Source of the DNA: Pontibacter kalidii
GTDB lineage: Bacteria; Bacteroidota; Bacteroidia; Cytophagales; Hymenobacteraceae
Length of the DNA stretch: 64,000 bases
Assembly: GCF_026278245.1 (NCBI RefSeq)
Contig: NZ_CP111079.1
Span: forward strand, 2,172,501 to 2,236,500
Direction: 5' to 3'
The position numbers and the translations under genes are program-made. Shown here piece after piece: positions 10,394 through 19,044 of this stretch (the first letter of the stretch is position 1; every line of letters begins with the position of its first letter). The notes under the pieces were generated by a model. The model was not told the origin of the DNA. It saw nothing but the letters and a program-made list of their open reading frames with translations, and did not search any database.

Positions 10394-11947
10394 ATGAAAA
10401 GAAAAGTTTACGCTTTCGCCTTTTTCCTGCTCCTGAGCGGCAACCTGGCGCAGGCACAGGTGAAGGACCCCGTAGTGGAGAGCATTGTGAAGGAGGCGAA
10501 CGAGAACTCACAGTTGGAGGTGCTCGCACATGAGCTACTGGACGGGATCGGCCCGCGCCTGGTAGGCACCCCCGAGATGCAGAAAGCGCACGACTGGGCG
10601 GTGGCAAAGTATAAAAGCTGGGGCATTGAAGCCCGCAACGAAAAGTGGGGTGAGTGGCGCGGCTGGCAGCGCGGCACCACGCACGTAGACATGGTGCACC
10701 CTCGGGTGCAGTCGCTGGAAGCGACGCAACTGGCCTGGAGCCCCAGCACGAAAAGCAAAGGCGTTACCGCCGAGGTGATCGTACTTCCTGAAGTGCAGGA
10801 CTCCGTAGCTTTCCAGCGATGGCTGCCAAATGCTAAAGGCAAGATCGTGATGATCTCGATGATGCAGCCGACCGGCAGACCGGACTATAACTGGGAAGAA
10901 TTCGCTACCAAGCAATCGCTGGAGAAGATGAAGCAGCACCGCGACTCGCTGAACGATGCCTGGAGTGAGCGCATGAAGACGATCGGTTACAACGGCCGCA
11001 CACTTCCTGCTGCCCTGGAGCAGGCCGGTGCCGTGGGGGTGGTTACCTCCAACTGGTCGCGCGGCTTTGGCGTGAACAAGATTTTCGGCGCCTATACCAA
11101 GAAGATCCCAAGCATTGATATGGCCCTGGAGGATTACGGCATGCTGTACCGTCTGGCGGAATCTGGCAGCAAGCCACAAATCAGGATTCAGGCTGATTCC
11201 AAAAACCTGAAGAACGCTCCCACCTTTAACACCATCGCCGAGATCAAAGGTACCGAGAAGCCGGAGGAGTACGTGATACTCTCTGCGCACTTCGACTCCT
11301 GGGATGGCGGCACCGGCGCAACGGACAACGGCACCGGCACGATTGTGATGATGGAGGCCATGCGCATCCTCAAGAAAATGTACCCCAACCCGAAGCGTAC
11401 CATCCTGGCCGGCCATTGGGGCAGCGAGGAGCAGGGCCTGAACGGCTCGCGTGCCTTTGTGGCCGATCATCCGGAGATCGTGAAGAACACGCAGGCCGTG
11501 TTTAACCAGGACAACGGTACGGGCCGCGTGGCCAACATCTCGGGCCAGGGCTTCCTGCACGCCTACGACTTTTTGGGCCGCTGGCTGAGCGCCGCCCCAA
11601 ATGAGATCACCAGCTCGATTGAGACGCATTTCCCGGGCTTCCCGGGCGGTGGCGGCTCCGACCACGCCTCTTTTGTGGCAGCTGGCGCTCCGGCCTTCAT
11701 GCTGAGCTCGCTTAGCTGGTCCTACGGCACGTACACCTGGCATACCAACCGCGACACCTATGACAAGATCGTGTTTGATGATGTGCGCAGCAACGCCATC
11801 CTGGTGGCCATACTTGCCTACAAAGCCAGCGAAGACCCTAACCTGTCGAACCGTGAGCGCATCATCCTGCCCATCGACCAAAGAACAGGTGAGCAAAGAA
11901 CCTGGCCGGCCCTGCGAGAGCCTACCCGCAAAGGCGGTCTGGACTAA
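10394..11947 (+). CDS. Secreted M28-family zinc aminopeptidase
   Basis: A 517-residue exported exopeptidase. Signal peptide MKRKVYAFAFFLLLSGNLAQA is followed by a PA-like inserted domain (about residues 120-260) and the M28 catalytic domain with metal ligands in SAHFDSWDGGTGATDNG (His about 299, Asp about 311), catalytic Glu in GSEEQGLNGS, and later SDHAS and HTNRDTYDK. The family removes N-terminal amino acids using two zinc ions. It is a single unit with a terminator at 11976. A second M28 enzyme of the window (43547) differs in domain spacing. Confidence 0.9.
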   Translation: MKRKVYAFAFFLLLSGNLAQAQVKDPVVESIVKEANENSQLEVLAHELLDGIGPRLVGTPEMQKAHDWAVAKYKSWGIEARNEKWGEWRGWQRGTTHVDMVHPRVQSLEATQLAWSPSTKSKGVTAEVIVLPEVQDSVAFQRWLPNAKGKIVMISMMQPTGRPDYNWEEFATKQSLEKMKQHRDSLNDAWSERMKTIGYNGRTLPAALEQAGAVGVVTSNWSRGFGVNKIFGAYTKKIPSIDMALEDYGMLYRLAESGSKPQIRIQADSKNLKNAPTFNTIAEIKGTEKPEEYVILSAHFDSWDGGTGATDNGTGTIVMMEAMRILKKMYPNPKRTILAGHWGSEEQGLNGSRAFVADHPEIVKNTQAVFNQDNGTGRVANISGQGFLHAYDFLGRWLSAAPNEITSSIETHFPGFPGGGGSDHASFVAAGAPAFMLSSLSWSYGTYTWHTNRDTYDKIVFDDVRSNAILVAILAYKASEDPNLSNRERIILPIDQRTGEQRTWPALREPTRKGGLD

Positions 11948-11975
11948 CAGGCCCAGGTTTAAAATTCATACTTTT

Positions 11976-12009
11976 AAGGAGGCTGCCGCCATGGCAGCCT
12001 CCTTTTTTT
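11976..12009 (+). terminator. Rho-independent terminator after M28 peptidase
   Basis: Twelve-bp stem AAGGAGGCTGCC/GGCAGCCTCCTT with a 5-nt loop followed by a T run. Confidence 0.9.
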
Positions 12010-12074
12010 ATAAAAGCTGATATAACTCAGTTTTCCCGCTGACCAGTAGCATCTTTTCCCCTCTGCTTTCGCGC

Positions 12075-12082
12075 TACTTTTG
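12075..12082 (+). promoter_or_regulatory. -7 box TACTTTTG of the universal stress protein gene
   Basis: Exact TAnnTTTG match, 56 bp before the ATG at 12139. The same 8-mer in the same GCTACTTTTGT context recurs upstream of the STAS-like gene at 13234. Confidence 0.6.
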
Positions 12083-12138
12083 TAGTGTAGTTGATGCATG
12101 TCACAGCTAGAGACCGGTAAGTAATAAACAGAAGCGCC

Positions 12139-13050
12139 ATGAAATCGATATTAGTCCCGATAGATTATTCCAATAACTCCCGAAACGCCCTTACATATGC
12201 CCTGGAGATTGCCCGGGTGACAGGCGCTGAGCTCATCCTCTTCCACGCCTTCTACCCGATCATGACGCCACCTGCCAGCCTCGACACAACCGATGTCATA
12301 CTTGCCCTGGAAGAGGGAAAAGCCCGGTCGCTGAAGGATTTTGCCCTGGCAACCAGGACAGAGATTGGACTAGCGGAAGGGCAGCTGGAGGCATATCAAA
12401 GCATCCCGTTGCAGGCGGTAGCCCGTATGGGAGGATCTTATGAGATGATCCTGGAGGCTATACAGAAGTATAAGGCTGATCTGGTGGTAATGGGCATGCA
12501 GGGCGGCGGGCCATGGAGCCAGGCCCTGCTGGGCAGCACCACCATCTCCGTGATGCAGGAAAGCAAAGTACCCATCCTAGCCGTTCCGGAGAACATACCG
12601 TACAGGTACTTCCAAAAGGTGCTGTTTGCCACCAACCTGAGCAAGCTGCCTGCCACCGCCGACCTGCAGCCGCTGCGCAGCTTCGTGGCCGCTTTTGGAG
12701 CCAAGTTGCAGGTGCTGCACCTTTACAGAAATAACCTGCAGTACGCCACTTTCGACCCGCATGAGGCGCTGAAGCAGCTGGCTGCCAAGCTGCAGGACAT
12801 AGCGCTCGATTTCTCGTTCGATATTCAGGAGGAAGTAGCCGAGGGCATATGCAAGTATGTTTTAGAGCAGCACGCCGACCTGCTGGTGCTTATTCCGCAG
12901 CGCCACAACTTTATGGAAAGACTACTGGACCGGAGCGTAACCGGCAAGATCACGGCGCACCCGCAGGTGCCCCTGTTGGCCCTGCCCGCCTCCACCCTCA
13001 CCTACAACCAAAGTATAACCGACCAGGAGAAGGCTGCAAATCCAGGCTAA
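12139..13050 (+). CDS. Tandem-domain universal stress protein
   Basis: A 303-residue cytoplasmic protein made of two UspA domains. The first (about 1-145) begins MKSILVPIDYSNNSRNAL and contains the ATP-binding G-x2-G-x9-G-S/T pattern in GMQGGGPWSQALLGSTT. The second (about 150-285) begins KVLFATNLS and lacks a clean nucleotide loop, ending in VPLLALP. Such arrangements are common in Bacteroidota and are induced in stress or stasis; the precise role is unknown. Confidence 0.9.
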   Translation: MKSILVPIDYSNNSRNALTYALEIARVTGAELILFHAFYPIMTPPASLDTTDVILALEEGKARSLKDFALATRTEIGLAEGQLEAYQSIPLQAVARMGGSYEMILEAIQKYKADLVVMGMQGGGPWSQALLGSTTISVMQESKVPILAVPENIPYRYFQKVLFATNLSKLPATADLQPLRSFVAAFGAKLQVLHLYRNNLQYATFDPHEALKQLAAKLQDIALDFSFDIQEEVAEGICKYVLEQHADLLVLIPQRHNFMERLLDRSVTGKITAHPQVPLLALPASTLTYNQSITDQEKAANPG

Positions 13051-13233
13051 GGTCATAATGACGCATACATGCTACCTGTACTCCCCGTCGGGAAACTTGA
13101 GACAACACGCCCAACCATGGCCCCACCGGCTGTCAGCAGGTTAACTTGTCACTTTCTAAAGAACTTGTTCCCTTTTTAGTATAAGATAGCTACTTCTCGC
13201 CTTTAGGCGCTGGATCGGCTTTTTCTCTTTTGC

Positions 13234-13241
13234 TACTTTTG
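13234..13241 (+). promoter_or_regulatory. -7 box TACTTTTG of the STAS-like gene
   Basis: Exact TAnnTTTG match ending 17 bp before the ATG at 13259, giving a very short leader and supporting that start over the in-frame GTG-region start upstream. Confidence 0.6.
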
Positions 13242-13258
13242 TGTTTTACGCACATAGT

Positions 13259-13669
13259 ATGATACAAGAGCTTCGAAACCCTTTTGGCCGGGTATACCTT
13301 ACCATCAATACCAATAGCAAGAACAGGTGGGTGCATGTAAACTGGATGGGCTACCTAACGGAGGAAAATATTAAAACCGGGGCCGCTGCTTATACAAAGG
13401 CCCTTTCGGAGGCCGGATACAGCTGCGTGCTGAACGACACCCGCCTGCTTATCGGCAGCTGGGACCACTCCATGAACTGGGTCGTAAATGAGTGGGCGCC
13501 ACGGGCGGCACGCGCCGGCTTGAAAAACTTTGCCATGGTAACCACGCCGGAAACCTTTGGCGGCTCCTCAGCAGAAAAGTTCTATAGCAACCTGAAAGCC
13601 TTTGAGGTCCGGGTTTTTGATGACATGGGCAAAGCGCAGGAGTGGCTACGGCAGTACTCGCTGGCGTAA
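13259..13669 (+). CDS. STAS/SpoIIAA-like domain protein
   Basis: A 136-residue cytoplasmic protein starting MIQELRNPFGRVYL. It has the pattern of SpoIIAA-like (CRAL-TRIO/STAS-like) proteins: an N-terminal sheet, WMGYLTEENIKTGAAAY, the VLNDTRLLIGSWDHS segment and a C-terminal helix after FEVRVFDDMGKAQEWL. No signal peptide or membrane segment. Proteins of this type are frequent in Hymenobacteraceae, often as paralogues, without known role. The promoter box at 13234 fixes the start. Confidence 0.65.
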   Translation: MIQELRNPFGRVYLTINTNSKNRWVHVNWMGYLTEENIKTGAAAYTKALSEAGYSCVLNDTRLLIGSWDHSMNWVVNEWAPRAARAGLKNFAMVTTPETFGGSSAEKFYSNLKAFEVRVFDDMGKAQEWLRQYSLA

Positions 13670-13771
13670 CAGGCCTGTTTTTCGGGTTGGTTTATACTTT
13701 GTTTCCTGAGGTGATGGGGCTCGGTGCGGAATATTCTGCCACCCGGCTTAGGTATACCACCGCCATTCCCG

Positions 13772-13779
13772 TACTTTTG
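13772..13779 (+). promoter_or_regulatory. -7 box TACTTTTG upstream of rluF-like gene
   Basis: Exact TAnnTTTG match, 58 bp before the ATG at 13838; overlaps an AAGTATA word directly downstream. Confidence 0.5.
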
Positions 13780-13837
13780 AAAGTATAACGTATGAGCACG
13801 GCGGATGGCACAGCAGCCGCTTTAGCCACGGCACACG

Positions 13838-14827
13838 ATGGAACCAATCAGACTGAATAAATTTATAAGCGACTCGGGCTACTGCTCCCGCCGCGAAGCC
13901 GACAAAATGATTGAGCAGGGCCGCGTAACCGTAAACGGCAAACGACCTGAGGTTGGCGCCAAAGTGACAGCCAGGGACAAAGTACGCGTGGACGGCAACC
14001 TGCTGGAGGCAGACGCCGTGGAGCCCGTGTACCTGCTCCTCAACAAGCCCCCCGGCATCGAAACCACCACCGATACCTCGCAGCGGGACAACATCATCAG
14101 CTTCACCAATTACCCGGAGCGCATCTTCCCGGTCGGGCGCCTCGACAAAGACTCCGAAGGCCTGATCATCCTGACCAACAACGGCGACATTGTAAACAAA
14201 ATCCTCAGGGCCGGCAATAACCACGAGAAAGAGTATATCGTGACCGTGGACAAGCCCATCAACCAGGATTTTGTAGAGCGCATGAGCAATGGCGTCTCCA
14301 TACTTGGGGTGAACACGAGGAAATGCTTTGTAGAGCAGCTCGGCCCCAACAAGTTTCGCATCATACTTACGCAGGGCATGAACCGGCAGATCCGGCGCAT
14401 GTGCGAAGCCCTTGGCTACGAGGTGCAAACCCTGCAGCGCACGCGCATCATGCACCTGTCGCTGGCTAAAATTCCGCTGGGCCAGTGGCGCAACATGACA
14501 GATGCCGAGGTAGCTGAAATGATGCGCCTGGTGGAGCGCTCCGCTAAAACAGAGGAAGCCTCTGCAAGCCGGAAACACGCCAACGAACCCGCTGCCCCTG
14601 CCAAAAGCAATAAGCCCAAGCCCCGTGGCGGTTCCCCTGCCGGTAAACCGGGTAGTAGCCCCAAGAGCGGCAAAAGCGCAGCTGCCGGCAAACGCGATAA
14701 ACCCAAGAACGCCGGAAGCGCCAGAGGCTCCCGCGGTGCAGCCAAAGGCAGCGCTGCCGGTACAGGCGGCAGAGGCAGAGGCACGGCCGGTAAAGGAAGT
14801 GCCCCTAAGGGAGGCCGAAGAAGATAG
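13838..14827 (+). CDS. rluF: 23S rRNA pseudouridine synthase, RluF type, with basic tail
   Basis: A 329-residue enzyme isomerising a uridine of 23S rRNA to pseudouridine. An S4 RNA-binding domain ([25 protein letters not shown]) is followed by the RsuA/RluF catalytic domain with [13 protein letters not shown] carrying the catalytic Asp, and the conserved [18 protein letters not shown] segment. The last 85 or so residues are a disordered Lys/Gly/Ala/Pro-rich tail (repeated [16 protein letters not shown] units) absent from the E. coli enzyme and probably an extra RNA-binding extension. A paralogue follows at 15003 after 175 bp. Confidence 0.9.
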   Translation: MEPIRLNKFISDSGYCSRREADKMIEQGRVTVNGKRPEVGAKVTARDKVRVDGNLLEADAVEPVYLLLNKPPGIETTTDTSQRDNIISFTNYPERIFPVGRLDKDSEGLIILTNNGDIVNKILRAGNNHEKEYIVTVDKPINQDFVERMSNGVSILGVNTRKCFVEQLGPNKFRIILTQGMNRQIRRMCEALGYEVQTLQRTRIMHLSLAKIPLGQWRNMTDAEVAEMMRLVERSAKTEEASASRKHANEPAAPAKSNKPKPRGGSPAGKPGSSPKSGKSAAAGKRDKPKNAGSARGSRGAAKGSAAGTGGRGRGTAGKGSAPKGGRRR

Positions 14828-14917
14828 CGCGTCTGCCGGGCCGCCCTCAGGCACAACCAAAACAAAGCGGCCCAATCTTACGCCTCAACAGCAATAGGTA
14901 AAGCAATCCTTTTGCTG

Positions 14918-14925
14918 TAATTTTG
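14918..14925 (+). promoter_or_regulatory. -7 box TAATTTTG upstream of the second RluF-like gene
   Basis: Exact TAnnTTTG match in the 175-bp spacer between the two paralogues, 77 bp before the ATG at 15003, suggesting that the second copy has its own promoter. Confidence 0.5.
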
Positions 14926-15002
14926 GCCACACATTTAAACCCGGCGTAATAAGAAGCGGCAGCACAGACGACATGTACCTGCCACCCTAGGCCAAACACA
15001 CC

Positions 15003-16007
15003 ATGGAACCAAAGCGATTAAATAAATTCATAAGCGACTCGGGCTTCTGCTCCCGCCGCGAGGCTGACCGGCTGATTGAAGAAGGAAGGGTAACGGTTAA
15101 TGGCAAACTGCCGGAGGCAGGTACGAAAGTAACCCCTAAAGACAAAGTAAGGGTGGATGACCAGTTGCTGAGCGTACGCGACGAAGCACCGGTGTTCCTC
15201 GTCCTCCATAAGCCGTCCGGTATGTCGGCCACAGCCGATATGGGTGTGCGCGACAACGTAGTACGGGCTATTAATCACCCGGCCACCCTGCAGCCTATCG
15301 GCAAGCTGGACCGGGATGATGAGGGTGTTCTTTTCCTTAGCAACGACAGTGACCTGGTGCGGAAACTAGCCAAGGTGGATAACAGGCTCGAAAAGGAATT
15401 GATCGTAACGGTTAACAAGCCTTTTTCTTCAGAGTTTATCTCCAAGCTCAGCGAGGCCTGCGCTTCTTTTGAAGATGGCAACCCGAAGAAGGCCGCTGTA
15501 CACAAAGAGTCCACCACCAGGTTCAGGATAGTGCTTGAGCCGGGCATGAGCCATAGCATTAAGAAGATTTGTGAGGCCCTGGGCTACCAGGTAACTTTTC
15601 TGCAGCGCGTACGGGTAGAGAATATCACCCTCACAAAACTACAAAAAGGGCACTGGCGCACCCTCAGCGCACCGGAATTAGAAAACCTGAAACAGATCGC
15701 CTCGGCCAAGCCGGAAAAAGCTGCCAGAGCTAAAGCAGACTCCAGAGACTTCAAGCCCAGAGCAGCAGCTGGCAAAGACAGAGCCTCCTCTGAAAGAGGA
15801 AGTTACCAGAAGCCTGCTAAAACAGGCGCGGCAGAATACGCTGGTTCCGGTAAGCGCATTGGAAAATCAAGGCCGGCCACGGCCGGATCGGGCAGCGCCA
15901 AAGGCTCGAGAGGCGGTGCCAAGGGGGCTCCCGACAAAGGGGGCTTTAAAGGCGGCGCGAAAAAAGGAAGTCCTTCCAGGGGAGGCTCCTCCAGCCGGTC
16001 GAGGTAA
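15003..16007 (+). CDS. Divergent RluF-type pseudouridine synthase paralogue
   Basis: A 334-residue tandem duplicate of the preceding gene: the first 27 residues are almost identical ([23 protein letters not shown]), and a basic Gly/Lys/Ser-rich tail is present again. The catalytic loop is IGKLDRDDEGVLFL, keeping the Asp of the GRLD motif, but the normally conserved [10 protein letters not shown] segment has become PGMSHSIKKI, losing the Asn and two Arg positions, and KEYIV has become KELIV. It may have a changed RNA target or reduced activity. A bidirectional terminator follows. Confidence 0.82.
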   Translation: MEPKRLNKFISDSGFCSRREADRLIEEGRVTVNGKLPEAGTKVTPKDKVRVDDQLLSVRDEAPVFLVLHKPSGMSATADMGVRDNVVRAINHPATLQPIGKLDRDDEGVLFLSNDSDLVRKLAKVDNRLEKELIVTVNKPFSSEFISKLSEACASFEDGNPKKAAVHKESTTRFRIVLEPGMSHSIKKICEALGYQVTFLQRVRVENITLTKLQKGHWRTLSAPELENLKQIASAKPEKAARAKADSRDFKPRAAAGKDRASSERGSYQKPAKTGAAEYAGSGKRIGKSRPATAGSGSAKGSRGGAKGAPDKGGFKGGAKKGSPSRGGSSSRSR

Positions 16008-16021
16008 GTTTATACTTATAT

Positions 16022-16060
16022 AAAAAAGGACAGCCACTACTGCAGTGGCTGTCCTTTTTT
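16022..16060. terminator. Bidirectional terminator between rluF paralogue and pirin
   Basis: Seventeen-bp near-perfect stem AAAAAAGGACAGCCACT/AGTGGCTGTCCTTTTTT with a 5-nt loop; A run on one side and T run on the other make it usable from both strands. Confidence 0.9.
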
Positions 16061-16174
16061 GTGCGTGCCAACGCCTGCTTTTCCAGCTCCAAGCCAGTAT
16101 TGCCTAAACGCACAGATACACATGAAAAAGTGAATCCAGCAAATGCCTTTTTCTCTTTCTAATCTCCTAAGGGC

Positions 16175-17035
16175 TTAGTCCCAGCTTTCCCAACTGCCCA
16201 TTTTGCCCTGCTGGTAATCCTGGAAAGCCTGGTGAATCTCTTCTTCCGTGTTCATCACAAACGGTCCGTGCGCTACCACAGGCTCGTTGAACGGCTGGGC
16301 ATGGCCGAAGAGGATGTAGCTGTCCTCCAACGCCTCCACCTGCACTTCCTCGCCCTCCTTGGCAAACTCCACCAAGTGCAGCTTCGCAGCTGTCTCACCA
16401 TTCACCTTCACAGCGCCGCGCACCACATAGAAGAAGATGTTGCGCACTGCCGGCACCTGGGCCGTAAAACGGCCGCCCTGCTGCAACGTTATACTGGCCA
16501 TGTGGATGTCGCTCAGTGATGGAATGGGCCCTTTCGTATCGCGCCAATTGCCGGAAACTACATGCGCTTTTACTTTGCCGGCATCCTCGGTAGCCACCGG
16601 TATCTTGTCTTTCTGCAGCCCGATGTAATTGGGCGCTGTCATTTTATACTTGGCGGGCAGGTTAAACCATAGTTGCAGAATCTCCAAGGGACCACCCTCC
16701 TGTTTAAATTTCTCTGAAGAAACCTCCGCATGGATCAACCCGCGGCCAGCCGTCATCCACTGCACGCCACCCGCCTGAATCACGTCTCTTCCACCACCGG
16801 TGTCCTGGTGCGTGATGTCACCGTCGAGTATAAAGGTCAGCGTTTCGAAGCCACGGTGCGGGTGCGGCCCGAACGGCAACCCACGATTGCCCGGTTTGTA
16901 CACCTGCGGCCCGTGGTGGTTCAGGAACAGAAACGGATCGATGTACTCCACCGAGTTGGTTGGCAAGGCCCGGTAGGTTACCAGATCATCAATGGGGGCG
17001 CTGATGGCTTTATGTATTCTCTTGATTTTCCTCAT
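16175..17035 (-). CDS. Pirin family protein (bicupin)
   Basis: A 286-residue double-cupin protein. The N-terminal cupin carries the pirin metal-site signature FGPHPHRGFETLTFILDGDITHQD and GVQWMTAGRGLIHAE (His, His, His, Glu ligands); the C-terminal cupin contains the IFFYVVRGAVKVNG segment. Pirins are metal-dependent, some with quercetin 2,3-dioxygenase activity. The start at 17035 (MRKIKRIHKAI) is preferred to 17086 because the extra residues are non-conserved and overlap an upstream spacer. It follows cysM in the same direction across a 170-bp gap holding a perfect palindrome. Confidence 0.9.
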   Translation of the reverse strand: MRKIKRIHKAISAPIDDLVTYRALPTNSVEYIDPFLFLNHHGPQVYKPGNRGLPFGPHPHRGFETLTFILDGDITHQDTGGGRDVIQAGGVQWMTAGRGLIHAEVSSEKFKQEGGPLEILQLWFNLPAKYKMTAPNYIGLQKDKIPVATEDAGKVKAHVVSGNWRDTKGPIPSLSDIHMASITLQQGGRFTAQVPAVRNIFFYVVRGAVKVNGETAAKLHLVEFAKEGEEVQVEALEDSYILFGHAQPFNEPVVAHGPFVMNTEEEIHQAFQDYQQGKMGSWESWD

Positions 17036-17134
17036 TTCATAAGTCAATGTATGCACACCAATGTACATACTCCCATATAGCCACACAAGTTTTGGATTTA
17101 TACTTTCGCATACACGTCAAAAGCTTCTACAAGT

Positions 17135-17164
17135 ATACATGTACCTCTTAGGAGGTACATGTAT
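17135..17164. promoter_or_regulatory. Perfect 13-bp-arm palindrome, probable operator
   Basis: Arms ATACATGTACCTC (17135-17147) and GAGGTACATGTAT (17152-17164) separated by TTAG. It is 41 bp after the cysM stop and 100 bp before the pirin start. There is no T tract on the minus strand after it, so it is unlikely to be an intrinsic terminator; a binding site for a dimeric regulator of the pirin gene is the better reading. No regulator gene is adjacent. Confidence 0.5.
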
Positions 17165-17205
17165 CCTGGTAAGAAAAGCGCCTTGGAGCCTCCTGCCATA
17201 CTTGC

Positions 17206-18093
17206 TTACTTCGCTGCAAACAGGTCCGAAGACAGGTAACGGTCGCCGCGGTCGCAGATAATGCAGACGACCACCCCTTCGTCGAGTTCCTCTATCACCC
17301 TGGAGGCGACATGTATTGCTCCGCCGCTGCTCATACCGGCAAAAACGCCCTCTTCCCTTGCCAGTCTACGGGTCATGGCGGTGGCCTCTTTCTGGCTCAC
17401 ATCGATGGTGCGGTCCACGCGCTCGGGCTCGAATATTTTGGGCAGGTACTCCTCCGGCCACCTTCGGATGCCCGGAATCTGAGCCCCTTCCACCGGCTGC
17501 GCGCCGATGATCTGTACTTGTGGGTTCTGCTCCTTCAAATAGCGCGACACGCCCATGATGGTGCCTGTGGTGCCCATAGAAGAGACGAAATGCGTTACAT
17601 TGCCTCCGGTGTCGCTCCAGATCTCGGGGCCGGTGGTACGTACATGTGCCAGGTAGTTGTCGCGGTTGCCGAACTGGTTCAGCACCAGGTACCCCCCTTT
17701 CTCCACTTGCTCCGCCACATGGTCTATCGCCCCTTCCATCGACTCTTCAGCAGGCGTAAGTATAACTTTAGCTCCGAAAGCCTCCATCGTTTGCACCCGC
17801 TCTTTGGTGGCGCTGGCCGGCATCACCAGTTCGATCTCCACCCCAAAAAGCCGCGCTATCATGGCCAGCGCAATCCCGGTGTTGCCACTGGTGGCCTCTA
17901 TCAGTTTCATCCCCGGCAGTAACTCGCCACGGTCCAGCGCGCCTTTGATCATACTATAGGCGGCGCGGTCTTTCACGCTGCCCCCGGGGTTATTGCCCTC
18001 CAGCTTGGCGTATAGCTTTACGCCGGGCTTTTTATTGATGTGCGTCAGTTCCACCAGTGGGGTGTTGCCTATAAAATCGAGCAGCGTTGCCAT
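17206..18093 (-). CDS. cysM: Cysteine synthase B (O-acetylserine sulfhydrylase)
   Basis: A 295-residue pyridoxal-phosphate enzyme making cysteine from O-acetylserine and sulfide (or thiosulfate in CysM). Lys41 in NPGGSVKDRAA is the Schiff-base lysine; TSGNTG (68-73) and SSMGTTGTIMG bind the cofactor phosphate. The sequence RRWPEEYLP is a CysM feature that distinguishes it from the longer CysK. A -7 promoter box lies at 18168-18175 on the minus strand. Confidence 0.93.
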   Translation of the reverse strand: MATLLDFIGNTPLVELTHINKKPGVKLYAKLEGNNPGGSVKDRAAYSMIKGALDRGELLPGMKLIEATSGNTGIALAMIARLFGVEIELVMPASATKERVQTMEAFGAKVILTPAEESMEGAIDHVAEQVEKGGYLVLNQFGNRDNYLAHVRTTGPEIWSDTGGNVTHFVSSMGTTGTIMGVSRYLKEQNPQVQIIGAQPVEGAQIPGIRRWPEEYLPKIFEPERVDRTIDVSQKEATAMTRRLAREEGVFAGMSSGGAIHVASRVIEELDEGVVVCIICDRGDRYLSSDLFAAK

Positions 18094-18167
18094 GTATACT
18101 TCTTAATAGTTGTAGACTAGTTATAGACGGATTAACAGCAGAAGTGGCCTGTTGTTAACTATTTCTG

Positions 18168-18175
18168 CAAAGGTA
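18168..18175 (-). promoter_or_regulatory. -7 box TACCTTTG of cysM
   Basis: CAAAGGTA on the plus strand, reading TACCTTTG on the minus strand, an exact TAnnTTTG match about 75 bp upstream of the cysM start codon. Confidence 0.55.
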
Positions 18176-18201
18176 AAACCAGCAGCTCATACTTGTGGAA
18201 T

Positions 18202-18240
18202 AAAAAAATCCCGCCGGCTATACTTCGTGCCTGCGGGATT
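18202..18240 (-). terminator. Rho-independent terminator of the DJ-1/PfpI gene
   Basis: Stem AATCCCGC/GCGGGATT extended by GCC/GGC pairs around a loop containing TATACTT; on the minus strand it is followed by TTTTTTTA. It begins 7 bp after the stop codon at 18247. Confidence 0.85.
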
Positions 18241-18246
18241 CTGTAC

Positions 18247-18927
18247 TTACTTCTGCAGCAGCTTTAGCAGCTCCTGCGCCGCCCCTTCGGAGGAGGCGGG
18301 GTTCTGCCCGGTTATCAGCAGGCCGTCCCGCACCACATGCGGTTGCCAGTCATCCTTTTTGGAGTAGTTGGCACCGAGTTCCTTCATCTTTTCCTCTACC
18401 AGAAAAGGCACCACCTCCGTCAGTTGCACGGCATCTTCCTCGGAATTGGTAAAGCCGGTCACCTTTTTCCCTTTCACAAGAGGCTCCCCGTCCTCATTCT
18501 TTACCTTGGCAAAAACGGCAGGCGCATGGCACACGGCAGCCACGGGTTTCTTCTGTTTGGCAAAGGCCTCGATCAGTTTTACGGAGTCCGCGCTCTCCGT
18601 CAGGTCCCACAGGGGGCCGTGGCCGCCTGGGTAAAATACCGCATCAAAGTCGTCGGCGCTTACCTGGCTCAGCTTCTTGGTATTACGCAGTTTCTCTTGC
18701 AGCGCCGCATCCTGGTTGTAGCGCTCGGTAGCCTCCGTTTGCGCTCCAGGCGCCTCGCTGCTCGGGTCGATGGGCGGCTCCCCTCCCTCCGGCGAGGCCA
18801 GTGTAACTTCCACACCCGCATCGGCCAGCACATAGTAAGGGGCGGCGAATTCCTCTACCCAGAAACCGGTTTTCTTTCCTGTGTCGCCCAGCTCTGCATG
18901 GGACGTTAAGACAAATAATACTTTCAT
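18247..18927 (-). CDS. DJ-1/PfpI family protein (Hsp31/glyoxalase III-like)
   Basis: A 226-residue type 1 glutamine amidotransferase-like protein. Cys133-His134 in AAVCHAPAVF forms the nucleophile elbow, with a conserved Glu in GFWVEEFAAPYY (about 25) and FYPGGHGPLWDL. This arrangement is that of Hsp31/YajL-type enzymes which convert methylglyoxal to lactate or repair glycated groups. The ATG at 18927 is chosen because MKVLFVLTSH is the first strand of the fold; an in-frame start at 18987 is not conserved. Confidence 0.88.
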   Translation of the reverse strand: MKVLFVLTSHAELGDTGKKTGFWVEEFAAPYYVLADAGVEVTLASPEGGEPPIDPSSEAPGAQTEATERYNQDAALQEKLRNTKKLSQVSADDFDAVFYPGGHGPLWDLTESADSVKLIEAFAKQKKPVAAVCHAPAVFAKVKNEDGEPLVKGKKVTGFTNSEEDAVQLTEVVPFLVEEKMKELGANYSKKDDWQPHVVRDGLLITGQNPASSEGAAQELLKLLQK

Positions 18928-19044
18928 AGTTCGTGGTTTTATACGTTGTACTAGTTTATACTTTGCACGCTCTCCTGCGGGCCGCATGGCCCTGAAAGGG
19001 TAAGTAGGGCTCTTATTTGAAACCGTAGTCGCTGCCGAATTGTT

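Noticed and set aside
10535..11896. 453-codon open frame antisense to the M28 peptidase
   Set aside because: Mirror of codon usage in a GC-rich gene; composition rich in Val, His and Gly without any family motif, and the sense frame is clearly an M28 enzyme.
13748..14875. 375-codon open frame antisense to rluF
   Set aside because: Low-complexity Gly/Ala/Phe reading of the complement of the basic tail; no motif.
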